From Phallusia fumigata (lineage: Eukaryota > Chordata > Ascidiacea > Phlebobranchia > Ascidiidae), in assembly GCA_008931825.1 (NCBI GenBank), contig QXVZ01019697.1:3640-35101 (forward strand): a stretch of DNA of 31,462 bases. Direction: 5' to 3'. Positions 10,920 through 21,416 of the stretch are shown one piece after another. Every line of letters starts with the position of its first letter. The first letter of the stretch is position 1. The notes beneath the pieces are model-generated. The model saw nothing but the letters and a program-made list of their open reading frames with translations, ran no database searches and was not told where the DNA came from. The translations under genes and the position numbers were made by a program.

Positions 10920-12155
10920 CATTCCGTCTTTCAAAAGTGTTGGCATGATAAGATCAAGAACATTCGTGGGGTCAACTAAAATGTAAGTATTCATGTTAAT
11001 ACCTGCGTGCAAAGATAGCCCTAATTCGTTGTAGTGGTTCTATAATCTGAAAAAACGCGTTAGGAACAAGGGTCAAGCACAAGCATTGTCTAGAGGTAGG
11101 ACATCGTTTTTGTGTGGGAATAGTCGCTTGTACTTACCTCCATGTCTTTGTGCGGCGACGAGTGCAAATATCAAAAGTGGTTCGTTGTTAACGTCTGAAA
11201 ATGCAGAAAATGCAAAGTTAATAACTTGTGTGTAGAGATGTTAATTATGAGAGTTATTTGTTGTTTGATGTTGAATTTAGCAAAATAGAAGCAACAAGCA
11301 ATTTAACTGTCACTTACCAAAGCCATTTGTCTCAGTTGCTGGTGCTGTAAAAATAGAAGAAACGAGATGTTATATAGTTTAGAACTTGATACATCTGTCC
11401 AAAGAAGAATAAAGATCTTACCTGAGAATGTAACAGCCAGCAATGGCAAAAGAAAGAACACAACCTTCATTTTGATCTGCAGAAGCGTATAATGGATAAC
11501 AAAAAGGGATCAACCAAAAACCCTGTAAACCAAGTTATGACGAACAGTCTACCTTAAGAACAAGTCAGAACTTTCTCCACAATGCATAAATTTAAATAAA
11601 CAGGCACACACCTTTCGTCCTCTTTTTACTTCTCTTCGATCTTTGTTGCGTGATACCGAAGAGGAATCTCGAATTGTGACGAAACAAGCTCTGGCGCGGG
11701 CAGAAAAAGCCAAGATTCGCCTTTTTCCTCTCCATCTGTGACGTCATCGACGTTTTTCTTTCGGTTTGCGCCTGGCGCTAGAGATGGCTCTTTGGCCCCA
11801 GGCGTGACGTCATTATCGCTGAAAAAAAGACAACAGCGATTGTTGAAACGTTGGAAATACAATATATTCACTATTAATTAAGCTACTCTTCAAGTCAACG
11901 TCTTGCTTTCTTAGTTTAATTCGAATAAAAAATGTACCTTTATGTGTAACAGATAATATCGCATCCATAATTGAGTCGAATTAACAAAAACTTTTTTGTC
12001 GGTCAGTTAAAAAATTTGGCAAATATATGTCGAGACTGTTACGTAGCAACACACGTCTGTTTCTTTTTGTTTTAATCTGAATATTTTAATTTTATTAAAA
12101 ATAAAAGGTTAAATTTTACTATAATTTCAATAACCTGAGCATGTGCAAAAACTGG
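10920..12155 (-). other. Second-allele copy of 8829-10070, misplaced in series
   Basis: This contig, bounded by n at 10919 and 12156, matches about 8829-10070 with scattered substitutions and small indels. It repeats part of trefoil exon 4 (10920-10975), exons 3 and 2, exon 1 with its start codon (11470-11422) and the orphan terminal exon (11626-11818). The coding differences noticed are silent and the splice sites are intact. In a highly heterozygous diploid this is best read as the other haplotype, not as a tandem gene duplication, because it begins and ends abruptly at gaps. Confidence 0.85.
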
Positions 12156-12156
12156 N

Positions 12157-12830
12157 CCCCCCCCCCTCAAATGCCTGGGCTGGCTACGCTATTGAGTGGT
12201 TGTAAACATTCTCAAGCTCTTCTTAGAAAACTTTTGGGAGAATATTTACGGTCAAAATATCGTCAATAAAATGTATGCCGGGTGACATTCTAATCCTGTG
12301 AATACATTGTAGTATCAAAGAGTCCAAAGCGATCTGGGGGCGGCAATTAAAGTTTCGAATTTCTTTTGTGCCATGTAATAGATGATGCTTCTAAACTGAA
12401 GCGATCGAGCGAAGTAATTAGCGCTGATGTCAAAATGTTGTAGAAAGTTCTCGCAGTAAATCGCACAAAGTTCACGCCTACATCAAACAATACAAAATAA
12501 TCGCCAGGTATTTGACTGGAAAAACAGCTGACTGGAAACAGGCTTTGATTCAAACATTTTTATTTAAATCTCTTGCGACGATTCAGCAAGAAGTTTGTAG
12601 ATGGTTTTGGGTTAAAACAGTTTGGGACAATAAAAATTTATTTTGACATTCAGTCGCCGAAAATTTCACCTAAGTTAGGGTTTCTGCTTGCCAAATGCCC
12701 AGACTTTTGAAATTTCGGTCTCAAAATCGCTGTACAGAAACATTTTTGACAAATGCCGAAATTTTCAAAATCTGACGAGGTAGATTTTTCCGTTATTTCG
12801 TTAAGGAGTTCTGGCAAGGACAAAAAATAA
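12157..12830. other. Second-allele copy of the 10405-10918 flank, extended
   Basis: Bounded by n at 12156 and 12831. It begins inside the C tract of the hAT MITE, keeps the MITE right end and target duplication, and follows 10405-10918 with clear differences (for example an extra 6 bases near 12510). Beyond 12655 it matches 13190-13370, showing that the true order joins 10918 to about 13200. Confidence 0.85.
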
Positions 12831-12831
12831 N

Positions 12832-13200
12832 TGTGAATACATTGTAGTATCAAAGAGTCCAAAGCGATCTGGGGGCGGCAATTAAAGTTTCGAATTTCTT
12901 TTGTGCCATGTAATAGATGATGCTTCTAAACTGAAGCGATCGAGCGAAGTAATTAGCGCTGATGTCAAAATGTTGTAGAAAGTTCTCGCAGTAAATCGCA
13001 CAAAGTTCACGCCTACATCAAACAATAGAAAATAATCGCCAGGTATTGGACAACAGCTGACTGGAAACAGGCTTTGATTCAAACATTTTTATTTAAATCT
13101 CTTACGACGATTCAGAAAGAAGTTTGTAGATAGTGTTGGGTTAAAACAGTTTGGGACAATAAAACTTTATTTTGTCATTCACAATCCCCGAAAATTTCAC
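12832..13200. other. Unmerged overlap with 10550-10918
   Basis: After the n at 12831 the sequence repeats 10550-10918 almost base for base; I noted one T/C difference. It looks like the same haplotype as the left contig, so the two are overlapping contig ends that were not joined, with the second allele scaffolded between them. Confidence 0.8.
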
Positions 13201-14521
13201 CTAAGTTAGAGTTGCTAGTTGCCGTATGCCCAGACTTTTGAAATTTCGGTCTTTAAATCGGTGTCCAGAAACAGTTCTGACAAATGCCGAAATTTTCAAA
13301 TCTGACGAGGTAGATTTTTCCGTTATTTCGTTAAGGAGTTCTGACAAGGACAAAGAATAGTTTTGGAAAAGAGGGATATTTTAAAGCTGAATTAAAACTT
13401 AGAAGGTGCGGTGCACACTTTAACGAAGTTTTCCTAACTAACTTTATGCAGTCAAAGACACCATGCTCCAAAAGTTTTACTGAATTGCTGCTTGGATAAA
13501 AGATTTGTCACCATAATCACCGTCGGCTCATATCAACGCTTTAGAGATATTATGACAAAACTGGTCGACATTGATAGTAGAGAGATTTGTGGATGAGATG
13601 AAATCTGCAGTACTGGAAAGCATTACACGACCCGGAGACAATTTTTAACACCACACAATTTTGTGCGCAATTATGAGGATTTACCATTAGTAAATCAATT
13701 AGCAAATACATTCTACGTACATTTAAGTGCTGTAGGTGTAGTGATGCCTTCGTAGAAAAAATTGACCTATGAAACAAAAGCAAAGGAAGTAACTTTACGC
13801 ATTGCGCGAAAAGGAACAACTAGTATAGCTCACCCAATAATTATAGTGCGCACGTTTTGTGCAAACTAAGTGCCAACGAATTTTTCCCATGCTCATAATA
13901 TCATAATACACTTCAGGTTTTGCTGTCTGGTGGGTACCCTACCGCCGCCTGGTGGCAATAAAACGTTCCTACCAGTAATAGGTGAATTTATTTGTACACA
14001 AACCAAACGGGTTAACATTGATCTACAAACTCGGCACAAAATGAACTTCGGACGAAAATTACAGATTAAAACCGTAGGAAAAGAAAATTGGCAAAAATGT
14101 AAGTCAAGATGTAAACTTAAAAGTGCAATACCAATAAAAAAAATAAGGTAATAACAAGAAATACTGTTTCGCATTAAAACCATACACCAGTAACTTAATA
14201 CCAGTTGTGGGTAAAACAACAAAAAAATCCAAGGTTTTTCTACACAATGATATAAACAAAGTATGTTACATGCGATTCGGCAAGTGTAAATATCGTGTGA
14301 GGTGATGCGTGTAAAATAATACTGTTTTGTTTTCCACAATAACACTGAAAAAAATATTGCAGTTGTTTTCATCTGTTTCGCTACTTGTCATGACGTATGC
14401 TTCATTTTACTATTGCGATAAAGTGGTTAGAAAACACTGAAAAAAATGTTAAGTTAAAAGCATGGCTGTATTTATGTTTTGTACATGAACTTTAGGCTAT
14501 AAAACACACAATAAATCTTAT
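13201..14521. other. Intergenic region, no supported gene
   Basis: AT-rich sequence upstream of the orphan exon and downstream of the first MS4A-like gene. The longest open frames (13893-14372 and 13550-13819 on -, 13870-14151 on +) have low-complexity composition, no start or splice context and no recognisable motif. A short GC-rich segment near 13920-13960 stands out only by composition. Confidence 0.5.
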
Positions 14522-17500
14522 TTACAGATAATGCTCTTCTTTGTTTTTTATTGCCTTCCGATAGTATGCAGCGTTCTCCTAAAAACAAAGAATAAGTATT
14601 GCAAAACACAAAGGTGGAGTATTTACTAAACAAAAATACTCAAAACAAAAAAATTAAGAGCACTTGAGAAATACATACAACCAATTATCAAGCAATAAAT
14701 ATTTAGGCATAGGGTATGAGAGGTCTGTACTTACTGCATATTGTGGTGGTTGACCATGGCCATAAACTGGTTCTGGTAAAAAAAACACAAAGAGAAAAAT
14801 GTTAATTGCAAACTTGAACCTACAGCAGCTCTTTTACAATTATAACTTAATCATTAACAAGCAAGTATGATCATGAGACCCAAGGCAGTGACCTTTCAAA
14901 ACATCATAGTCTAGTCAGGAGTTTTTACGCCTCGGCCAAAAACTTTTGGCGGAATGTATCTAAAATGTTACATTTGATGTAGTTTGACGCATAAGCAGCT
15001 TTAAGGCGAGCGGTTATCTCAAGGTGTTTTTCAGCGGGTTTTACTGACATGCAGGCAACGGTTTCCTCCGCGATCAGTATAAACTTGTATTTTATTGCAC
15101 GAAATTGACATTTTTCCTTATGTAACCCTAAACAACGCACGAGCGCATGGTATTTTGCGGCAATTACACACAACATGACTAATTTGGCCCTTTAGCAAGA
15201 CTGTACATTCTCGTGACGTGTCTAGAACCTTGCTGCCTCAACTGTTCGTGCAAACAACAGATTAGTTGTCACTACTTAGCTAATCGCTTCCCTAAAAACA
15301 CACAATTGTTTTAAAAGGGGGGTGAGGTGTGAAATTTCAACTCTGGGAATTCCCCGAACACGGTAAATAACTACTACATTAATTTCGGTTTGGGGAAACT
15401 CCCTAATAATAAAAAAACAAGATAAAATGGATTAGAGCTTATATTGTGATCGTTGCTGGTACGAAATGCATCAGACGTGTTTCACAATACACCAACCACC
15501 ATAACTTGGGGCGATGTGAGCGGCAGTGTGTATAATGCAACATCGCTGATGTCAGCAGTTGTTCAGAATTAGGATATGCTACTATAAGCACTAGTTGTGT
15601 ACCCGATAAAAAAATAATTTATTTTAAGTTTTTTAATAATTACGAGATAAAGTCACTCCAACAAAGCTTTCGTCAGCAAAAATGCCAGCTGCTGTAGAGA
15701 GATAGCTAAGATTGTTTTATTAGTAAGCAATTGTCGTGTTATTATTGGACGCACAAGTTTTTTAAGTATTTTTTTTGAAAGGCTGTTGTAGGGCAATAAT
15801 GAGCAATGTTAAAAATAGATTGTAATGTTTCAATAAATGAACAATGTACGAAACGTCATGCCGGACAAAAAACAGACAGGCAACGTTAAGACAATGGCAC
15901 CCTGCTGTGGGAGACTCAAAAAACTATTTTTGGTATTGTTTCCGGTGGATTAGATGTATATTGCAACTTGTCAATGGGGGTCAGGATCTTACCCTTATCT
16001 GCTAAAGTCATGCTGGAACCTTACCATATTTATTTTGCTGAAGAGGGAGAGCAGCAAGTTGCATTTGATTTGGATAAGCTGTAGTAGTCACAACTATCTG
16101 GATCGGTGGCTGAAAAAAAATGTTATCAATATTAATATAAACCAATACTAAAAATGTTTAAGTACAACATACATAATTTGTTAAAACAAAGATGCATTGC
16201 ATCATTTTGCTTTGGACTGGACAGCTGACATAAATGGCACAAACATAAAGATATAATGGTCATAAAACTATATGTCATTTATTTGTTGTAAAATGTTCAC
16301 ATTTTTTTAGTCTTACTGGAAGTTTAATGGGTGTTAAAACCAAAGTATGCCGATTTTCATTGACCGGGACATAAACACATAGTTGAAAAAGATATTAAAC
16401 AGCACAACAAAACTTTGCCATGTCAGTGACACTTGTAAAATCAAAAAACTCTTCAAAGAGAAACAAAATTACTCAAAATTGTTATTTTTCATGATCAGAG
16501 TATAAGTGCAAGATTACAAAAAAAACATAAAAGCTTTTAATCAGGCAGTCAGCTGTGACTTAAGTTGGGTAGAGTTACTAAACAATGACAGCTTTTATTT
16601 AGGCATTGAATAGGTGCTTCATTGAATAAGTGGCCATTTATATTGGTAAAGAGATAAAGTACTGTTACATGTTTAAGTTAAAGAAAAAGTGGTGAAAATA
16701 CCCTCTTTGAAAACTAGCCAATTATGTACCATTTAAGTTTGGATTCTACTTTATGTAAATATCGCAAGTGAAAAAACAAACAAATACAGTACAAAGATTT
16801 ATGTCACAAAAAAATAGAAAGCGGAAAATGTTTTTTACCATTTAAAACCTACTTACAAACTCACCAAAACATTAACGGTGTTTGTATGGAACCATCCTAC
16901 AGCACAGCAGTAAGCTAAATGAACAATTGCCACCACAAACTCAGTAAATGCGAGGGTTGAAAGAATGACATGAATGGCAAATGTCTATAAAATTAAATGG
17001 AAATATATCTGAAAATGTGATCTTTAGGGTTTTATTTTCCAATGGCTTTTAAAAAGCCAAATATGACAAACATTCTGTACAGCCATGAACTGCACCCATT
17101 AATACCTGGTGTGTAAAATTTAGTAATTTTTGCATAATACACATGATTATTTTATGGCCCTCAAAAGCAGATATTCTGCAATACATTGATCAAATCTTGA
17201 TACATTCATTTAAATAACATCCTTTGATAAATAGTGATATATTTACATAACGTTGAATTTTTTTCTGTGTTGTCGAAGGTGACAAACTTACGTCAAAATA
17301 TGCTATCACAATCGCAACATATTGAGTATAAAACATGAGCATGGCTGCTGTAGCAGCAAGGATGGTCACAATCATCGCTCCAGCAACCTGCAGAGTTATG
17401 TACATTAGCTGGTAAAAACGTACATATAATTTAGCAATCTTAAGTAAAAAAAAAATAACTGCTATTCTTACTCGACAAGGATCCACCCTGAAGCCAGAAA

Positions 17501-18247
17501 CAATACCAAGTATTCCAGCAGCAAGAGCCTGTGTATGTCATAAGATTTTAGTTAAAAGGTTGTTTATCTGTATAAATTCGATCATACACCTCTACATGTT
17601 GTGAGTTTTCTTGCATTGTACTATATTCATGACCACATTGTAATCTTTATGTCATCAAACTTTTGTTGTTTTATTCCATCAGCATATAACCATAGTTATA
17701 AACCACAGCCCACTCATTACTTTGGCAGAGCAGGAAAGAAAGAGACTGATGTGAATGAGTGGCTATTATACTGTCATAGTTCAAAAATTTCCTGTACTTT
17801 ATTTAGAACCTACCAATATCCCAGTCCAAAATGATGACATAAACTCTAATCTAAATCGAGAATGATTAAATCCAGACACATGGGTGACTATGGTAAAAAT
17901 CAGTGAAAGAATTCCAACAACCACTTGAATAATCTACCAACAACAAAAAGCATTTTTTAAACACAATCTCTTACATAGTACTTTTGGTAGGTGGAGCGTG
18001 CAAGTTCGCTAAACTTAATGTAAATGATCAGTCATCAAGTTGTATGTTACATCTCAGATATTCACGTAAATGTATTATATTGCAATTAAAACGTTATGAT
18101 TGATTTTAATTTAAAACAACATACCCCCAAGTATTTGTATATTGTTTTATACTTTTTTCCAGCATACGGCTCAGGCTGAACATATGGAGCAGTAGTTGCA
18201 GCAAGAGCAAGCTGCGGCTGTCCTGGTGTCAAAATAACATTCGACAT
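14522..18247 (-). CDS. MS4A/CD20-like four-transmembrane protein, copy 1, 231 aa
   Basis: Exons in order: 18247-18125, 17933-17814, 17528-17472, 17387-17292, 16984-16865, 16109-16025, 14772-14735, 14578-14522. They sum to 232 codons including TAA; the first five introns are all phase 0. The N-terminus is proline/glutamine-rich (MSNVILTPGQPQLALAATTA). TM1 is IIQVVVGILSLIFTIVTHVSG; the end of exon 2 plus exon 3 (FWTGILALAAGILGIVSGF) is TM2; exon 4 (VAGAMIVTILAATAAMLMF) is TM3; exon 5 (ILSTLAFTEFVVAIVHLAYC) is TM4. The FW-G-I...G-L/I pattern and the acidic residue plus Cys in TM4 fit the MS4A family of vertebrate receptor-associated tetraspanning proteins. The cytoplasmic tail is Pro/Gln/Tyr-rich. 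The paralogue at 21417-23628 has the same exon plan. The ligand or partner is unknown. Confidence 0.82.
14925..15176 (-). CDS. Candidate nested ORF in an intron of MS4A-like copy 1, 83 codons
   Basis: The frame lies in the 1.25-kb intron between exons 6 and 7 and on the same strand as its host. Its second half has coding-like composition in an AT-rich intron: EETVACMSVKPAEKH, LEITARLKAAYASNY and a FRQKFLAEA end before TAA. I recognise no family. It could be a small gene, an exon of an unseen transcript, a decayed retrocopy or chance. Confidence 0.2.
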   Translation of the reverse strand: MLCVIAAKYHALVRCLGLHKEKCQFRAIKYKFILIAEETVACMSVKPAEKHLEITARLKAAYASNYIKCNILDTFRQKFLAEA

Positions 18248-18868
18248 TTTAGCAGTTTAATGGAAAAAAAAATACACTGAAAGATAACACCTTTTTTTTC
18301 ATTAACAATTTGCATGTATTGTTCTTCCTTGCGCACGAGAATCGGAAAATGTGGTCTATGTATTTTTCCCCGCTAATCTTTATAACACTAAAGAATAAGA
18401 AGTTTTTATTAACACCACACGCAAGTCATTTTACTGTTCAAAATTAGAACAACACGAAACTTAGCTAAAAGAAACCGCAAACTTAGTTTTATTAGAGCTA
18501 CTTACAGTTACCCCACATAATAATAGTCAAATACAAAAAATATTTACGTCAATTCACGTGTTCGAATCAAATCGCCTGCACGATGTGTGTTCCGCATGAC
18601 AACCCTCAGTCACCCATGCAGGGTATACGGCAAGAATTTCGAACCCGACGCAGATATCGAACGTTTTTCTTCGTTGTTTACAAGTTTATGAAGATATTTA
18701 CCTCTCCCCGACAATGCCAACAAACAAATGTTGGTGCCCGTTGTGTTGCTGAATGGTAATTTTATTGCAAGAGACACATTTATCCATAGCAAGTGTTACG
18801 TAATGTGTCGGAATTAGTTATGTGCCATGTGTTGCATGTTTGGAAGTCGTTGCTGAGTTAATGTGAAC

Positions 18869-18898
18869 CATAGATACTACATACATGTAGTATCTATG
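18869..18898. repeat. Perfect 14-bp inverted repeat with 2-base spacer
   Basis: CATAGATACTACAT is followed by AC and then by its exact reverse complement. The structure could form a cruciform or a tight hairpin. It lies in the sequence inserted into the NTase-TPR remnant. Confidence 0.8.
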
Positions 18899-19375
18899 TG
18901 TGAACTGTGTATTGTAATGTGCAGGCAAGGATTTAGTAGAATTAAATTTACCTTGTTTGCTGTAATGACAGACGATAAGCTAGCACTAAACTGAAANGTT
19001 TTTGACCTTGAGGTGATACTGTCACTTCCAATTGCTGGTAAATGTGGCCCTAAACCATAATGTGTGCCTTTATTCTTACCTCATTGATATTGTTTGTTGT
19101 GTAGAAACAGTTGATTTTTGCATTGCGGAACTTGTGCTGTGCTTACCCCTGTGGAGAAGCAGTTGGTAAGGTTCAGTAATGATGTGTTGTTGTTGCGACG
19201 TTGCCGTATTTACGCTTTCGTTTTCACAGAAAACCGGGATTGACTGGAATTTAACCAAACAATAAAGTGGTTTGTTTTGGAATCTGGTGCCCGCGTCGTT
19301 TTTCATTTAGCCTTGTGTGACGCTTTGCGTGGTCAGGGGTCACGCAAAAGAAAGTTTTACGGGTATGCAGCAAAC

Positions 19376-19552
19376 GTACGATATTCCCTTGACAACGAGG
19401 TACGCACGACTCGATACGTACTGTGCCTTTTTCTATCCTGGACAATGGATGGTAGAACGAAACGGTACGCAGCAAAAATCATCAAAAGGTGGTGTACGGT
19501 GGTACGATACGCTCTTCGTAACGAGGTACGTACAACAAAACGTACCGTACTG
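19376..19552. repeat. Diverged tandem repeat rich in GTACG
   Basis: Two units, 19376-19423 and 19502-19552, share GTACGATA, a CTT core, AACGAGGTACG and a terminal CGTACTG or CCGTACTG. The similarity probably extends left to ACGGGTATGCAGC (19359) and ACGGTACGCAGC (19462). Both strands carry many CGTAC/GTACG words. The region is open in two plus-strand frames, which I read as a consequence of GC-richness and periodicity and not as a gene. It lies inside the insertion that splits the NTase-TPR remnant. Confidence 0.55.
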
Positions 19553-19697
19553 CCATCTTTGATTCAAAGTACACATGAATGATAAAATAACAAGATTAGA
19601 CAATCAGCAACTGTCGCTGATGTACAAGTGCTTTTTAGCCAACGACGTTTTATGCCTAAAAGTTTAAGTTTCTTTCTTGCAGGTTGACATGATCAAA

Positions 19698-19939
19698 TCA
19701 AATCCGGTTGCATTTGTCGAGTTTTGCAGCAAGACTTTCGCAGAAAACTCTTCGCTGTGAAAAAACAATGGAAGTTACTGTCGAATTTTGAAATTAACAT
19801 CAACTAGCTTATCACTTACCACATCGATACAGCGCACATCTTGTAAAAAGTAAGTGACTATGAAATTTTCCCATTTCCCGTGATAAGACTTCCGGTTTTG
19901 CTGTTCATGTTTATCTCTAATGCCGTCTAGCGGTGACAT
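19698..19939 (-). CDS. Candidate two-exon small protein, 58 aa
   Basis: Exon 19939-19820 starts with ATG (MSPLDGIRDKHEQQNRKSYH) and ends at a strong GTAAGT donor after 40 codons; exon 19754-19698 begins after TTTTTTCACAG in the matching phase and ends with TGA. The middle reads KWENFIVTYFLQDVRCID, typical of a real soluble protein, and the end is rich in Cys, Lys and Arg. I recognise no family. It lies between the NTase-TPR remnant and the second MS4A-like gene, so it could be a remnant exon pair of something larger. A competing plus-strand reading of the second exon also exists (19683-19760). Confidence 0.4.
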
Positions 19940-20894
19940 AAATTTCAGGTCAGAAATGGGTGATTTATTTATTTACAAACCAGACAGGAGAACATCGATG
20001 TAATTATTCAGCAAAACAAGACTGATGATTTACTTGTGATAGAACTCATAAAACCGCACAAAAATTAAAAATAAATTTGTGACACAAATATACAAGCCAA
20101 GAACCAAAGTTAAAATCAGGCTCCACAAACCTTCAATAAAAATTAAAAACATGTGAAGACATGAATAATGTCTTTTTTTAAAACAATGGAATCAATATTA
20201 CTATAAGTCCAAGGATAATTGGATTGTGTCAAATTATTAGCAGATTAACTTGGGAACTGGCTTGTACATGTTTGTGGCAGTTTTAAAGATTTTAGCAATA
20301 CAGTGAAAGAGAAAATTTAAGAACACTATTTGCTTTTGGAATAGAAAAATTCAAATTTCACAATGCTTGTTTTTTTTTAAAAATAAACGATTTAAAAGAC
20401 ACTGTGTATACTGTATGTACTTTTTGAGAACCTATAAAGAAAATAACACCACCCAAAACACTAACACAACATTTTTTACAAAAATTTTAAAATTAACAGT
20501 GGGAACAAATGCATGCTAAGCACTACAGTATACTTGTGAAGTTTAAAGAATGACACTATTTGTAAATTTCTAGGACAAAATACTCTCAGTAAGGCACTTA
20601 TTTGCTGTAAACTAAAGCAACCAACAGGATTAAAGTTAACAAGTTCAATTTCTATGGATTGGTGGCTAGTAACAATAAAAAATCATTGATTTTTTTCTTA
20701 GGTTTGAACAGTTATACAACAAAATAATGACAAAAACATTTAAAAAATTATGACCTTCTGCTGTGTAGGCTGAGATGTATGAATATTACATAAATTTTAC
20801 TCCAAAAGCATTAAGATTTCTGTTCAGCTATTGTATGATTATTGTAAACAAATTTCAGCTAGTATACAAAAATAGGTTTGAAAGAAGGTGAAAA
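19940..20894. other. AT-rich 3' flank of MS4A-like copy 2
   Basis: No gene seen. In copy 1 the last two exons lie within 1.6 kb of exon 6; their counterparts for copy 2 should fall in this area but were not found. The n gaps at 20895 and 21297 may hide them. Confidence 0.4.
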
Positions 20895-20895
20895 N

Positions 20896-21296
20896 GTCAC
20901 AACTGTCTGCATCGGTGGCTGAAAAACGAGTTTATTAAGATTTACAATAAATATATAGGTACATTTAACATTAAGTATTGTAAGGAGTGTAGACAGGAAT
21001 GACTCAGAGTAAACACATGACAGTCAGTGGTAAAACTATACTTCATGGATTTCCTTTTATAACATCATGTCTATTTTGAGACCTAAAGGATGCTCGATCG
21101 ATGCTAGAATGGAACTATGCTAATTTCTATCTACCGGAGCATAAACACTTGAAGTTAAAGAAGATAGTATGTATAACACATAAAAAGTTTAAAAACTTGC
21201 ATGTGCAATACCAGTTGGAAAATCTGAAACCTTATTCAGTTGAACAAATTTTAATAGAATTGTATTTTACATCAAAAAAAAACAATGTGCAAACTT
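20896..21296 (-). other. Second-allele copy of 21479-21878
   Basis: This 401-base contig lies between two single-n gaps and repeats 21479-21878 with scattered substitutions, including the first 23 bases of MS4A-like copy 2 exon 6 (20918-20896) and its acceptor. It is most simply the other haplotype scaffolded in series. Confidence 0.85.
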
Positions 21297-21416
21297 NAGT
21301 GCTTTACAAATCGACAATGCTCAATGCACCACATTAGTTTGAATGGGCCCATCTCTAATTAATATGTTACAATAGTCTACTTAAGCTTATCAGTTAATGC
21401 CATAATCAAATCTTAC

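Larger units (their letters stand above)
18610..19650 (-). pseudogene. Fragments of a decayed NTase-TPR gene copy
   Basis: Two separated blocks resemble the intact gene at 24128-27665. At 18610-18790 the minus strand reads SNTTGTNICLLALSGRGKYL, matching CSTTASNICFLALLGKAKCL of the gene (about 24350-24540). At 19581-19650 it reads RRWLKSTCTSATVADCL, matching RRLAKSSRTSVPVADCL (about 24571-24655). The blocks are in the same order and strand as in the gene but lie about 800 bases further apart, so something was inserted at 18.79-19.57 kb. The rest of the gene is gone and frames are broken. An n gap at 18997 falls in the insertion. The remnant sits directly upstream of MS4A-like copy 1, just as the intact gene sits upstream of copy 2. 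Confidence 0.75.

Noticed and set aside
10920-11470. Second copy of trefoil exons 1-4 as a real tandem paralogue
   Set aside because: Begins at an n gap in mid-exon, continues collinearly with allelic-level differences and ends at another gap; a haplotype copy explains it better.
13931-13960. CTCF-like motif CCGCCTGGTGGCAA
   Set aside because: Resembles the core motif but differs at key positions; a single match without supporting context is not enough.
13893-14372. 159-codon minus-strand open frame
   Set aside because: Low-complexity, hydrophobic and aromatic composition from AT-rich DNA, no motif, overlapping frames on the other strand and no splice or start context.
18555-18575. GTTCGAATC resembling a tRNA T-loop
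   Set aside because: No matching acceptor, D or anticodon stems could be drawn around it.
19277-19582. Two overlapping plus-strand frames as a new gene
   Set aside because: Both phases stay open because of a GTACG-rich tandem repeat; neither reads as a folded domain.
19683-19760. Plus-strand terminal exon reading VDMIKSNPVAFVEFC and ending at TGA
   Set aside because: A good acceptor is present, but no upstream plus-strand exons fit; the minus-strand two-exon model over the same bases has both a donor and an acceptor in phase.
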